Origin: Methanoregula sp.
GTDB lineage: Archaea; Halobacteriota; Methanomicrobia; Methanomicrobiales; Methanospirillaceae
Direction: 5' to 3'
Assembly: GCA_030653335.1 (NCBI GenBank)
Contig: JAURZP010000484.1
Coordinates: forward strand, 1-6,957
Length of the DNA stretch: 6,957 nucleotides
Numbering within the stretch: position 1 is the first letter of the stretch; the number at the start of each line of letters is the position of its first letter. The notes beneath the pieces are model-generated. The model made no database searches. It was not told where the DNA came from and was given only the letters and a program-made list of their open reading frames with translations. Position numbers and translations under genes: made by a program. Below are positions 6,058 through 6,957 of this stretch, in pieces.

Positions 6058-6957
6058 ATGGCTTTAGATACCGGTGTTACTGTCTGGCTCATGGTCTCGG
6101 CAATGCTTGTTATGCTGATGACCCCCGGAGTTGGGCTCTTTTATGGCGGATTAGTAAGAAAGAAGAATTTTATTTCAATGCTCGCTCTCTCGTTTGTAGT
6201 TCTGGCTCTGGTGAGTATCCATTGGGTTTTGATCGGGTATTCACTTGCATTCGGTCCTGATGTAGGGGGTATTATCGGCAACCTGAATTACCTGGGACTC
6301 AATGGGGTCAGCGCAGACGCGGGGCCCGGGGGATACCCCCCGCTTGTATTTATGGCATTCCAGCTGTTTTTTGCATCTGTGACGGTAACGATTGTTACTT
6401 CAGCGGTTGCCGAGCGTATCAAGTTCTCATCGTTTCTTGTTTTTATCATTGTGTGGCTTACTCTCGTATACTGTCCACTTGCACATTGGGCATGGGGCGG
6501 GGGATGGGCACAACAACTGGGCCTTATTGATTTTGCCGGTGGAACGGTAGTTGAGATCTGTTCGGGTTTTGCGGCTCTTGCGCTCGCACTGGTAATTAAA
6601 AACCGGGCCGGATATGGTGAGTATACCTTCGAACCCCATAACATCCCGATGGCCCTTATCGGGGCAGCGCTTTTATGGTTTGGCTGGTTTGGTTTCAATG
6701 CGGGAAGTGCACTTGCCGTAAACGGTGTTACTGCAACTGCATTCATAACAACAAACACTGCTGCAGCGGCTGGTGCCCTTGCATGGATGTTTGCCAGCTG
6801 GTATCACGGAAAACCAAGTTCACTGGGAATGGTCAGCGGGGCAATTGCAGGAATGGTTGCGATAACACCGGCAGCCGGTTTTGTCAGCCCGCTCGTTTCA
6901 ATTCTTATTGGAGCGGTTGCCGGAGTACTCTGTTACGGCATGATGCTGTTCAGGGTT
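6058..6957 (+). CDS. amt: Ammonium transporter (Amt family), C-terminus beyond the window, twin-His first position is Glu
   Basis: The first 300 residues of a protein whose family usually has about 400 or more and 11 membrane helices; roughly eight helices are present. No signal peptide is evident. Family signatures are TPGVGLFYGGLVRKKN (22-37), AERIKF (118-123), HWAWGGG (143-149), DFAGGTVV (158-165) and WFGFNAGSA (210-218). By alignment with E. coli AmtB, offset two: F101 and F105 match the F103/F107 pore gate, W146 the W148 recruitment site, D158 the D160, F213 the F215 and S217 the S219. The residue equivalent to H168, the first of the two pore histidines, is E166 (codon GAG at 6553-6555). 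The second His lies beyond the window. It imports ammonium for the neighbouring glutamine synthetase. In archaea a GlnK regulator often follows amt; that region is not seen here. Confidence 0.95.
   Translation, partial: MALDTGVTVWLMVSAMLVMLMTPGVGLFYGGLVRKKNFISMLALSFVVLALVSIHWVLIGYSLAFGPDVGGIIGNLNYLGLNGVSADAGPGGYPPLVFMAFQLFFASVTVTIVTSAVAERIKFSSFLVFIIVWLTLVYCPLAHWAWGGGWAQQLGLIDFAGGTVVEICSGFAALALALVIKNRAGYGEYTFEPHNIPMALIGAALLWFGWFGFNAGSALAVNGVTATAFITTNTAAAAGALAWMFASWYHGKPSSLGMVSGAIAGMVAITPAAGFVSPLVSILIGAVAGVLCYGMMLFRV

Noticed and set aside
6288..6758. Minus-strand 156-codon open frame
   Set aside because: The plus strand here encodes an unmistakable Amt transporter through to the window end; the antisense frame is low-complexity Ala/Pro/Thr-rich.
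1..6957. CRISPR array, insertion sequence, phage or defence genes
   Set aside because: No spaced direct repeats, transposase motifs or terminal inverted repeats were seen; the window is filled by housekeeping nitrogen genes.

Overview
This window holds an archaeal nitrogen-assimilation locus, almost certainly from a methanogen. The organism is inferred from four things: the four-piece archaeal-type glutamate synthase, a subunit of the F420-binding FrhB/FdhB family next to it, archaeal TATA boxes and poly-T terminators, and an NrpR-type operator in front of glnA. Methanomicrobiales (Methanoregula-like) seems the best guess, but that is an impression, not a measurement.

Layout. On the minus strand, reading from about 4385 down to 45, four tightly packed genes form one operon: a class-II glutamine amidotransferase (3333-4385), the FMN/iron-sulfur synthase subunit with a two-cluster ferredoxin domain (1825-3336), the GXGXG beta-helix subunit (1076-1819), and an FrhB-like iron-sulfur flavoprotein (45-1070). 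The first three together equal the large subunit of bacterial glutamate synthase, split into domains. No GltD-type NADPH subunit is present. The FrhB-like protein sits where the electron-input subunit would be expected, so the enzyme is plausibly F420H2-dependent. Divergent from this operon, on the plus strand, is glnA (4505-5830), an alpha-type glutamine synthetase I. After a poly-T terminator and a 227-base spacer comes an ammonium transporter of the Amt family (6058 to the window end, incomplete).

How they work together. Amt brings in ammonium, GlnA makes glutamine, and the split glutamate synthase uses glutamine, 2-oxoglutarate and two electrons to make two glutamates. The 119-base region between the amidotransferase gene and glnA is the control centre. 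It carries a clear TATA box for glnA, a perfect GGAA-N6-TTCC inverted repeat matching the operator of the methanogen nitrogen repressor NrpR, and a separate short palindrome between the two promoters.

The most notable points are: (1) the first His of the Amt twin-histidine pore motif is replaced by Glu; (2) the predicted F420-linked glutamate synthase; (3) the NrpR-type operator lying over the predicted glnA transcription start, with glnA possibly leaderless; (4) an extra cysteine inside the glutamate synthase 3Fe-4S motif; (5) a tRNA-anticodon-like hairpin in the glnA-amt spacer, which is probably not a working tRNA.
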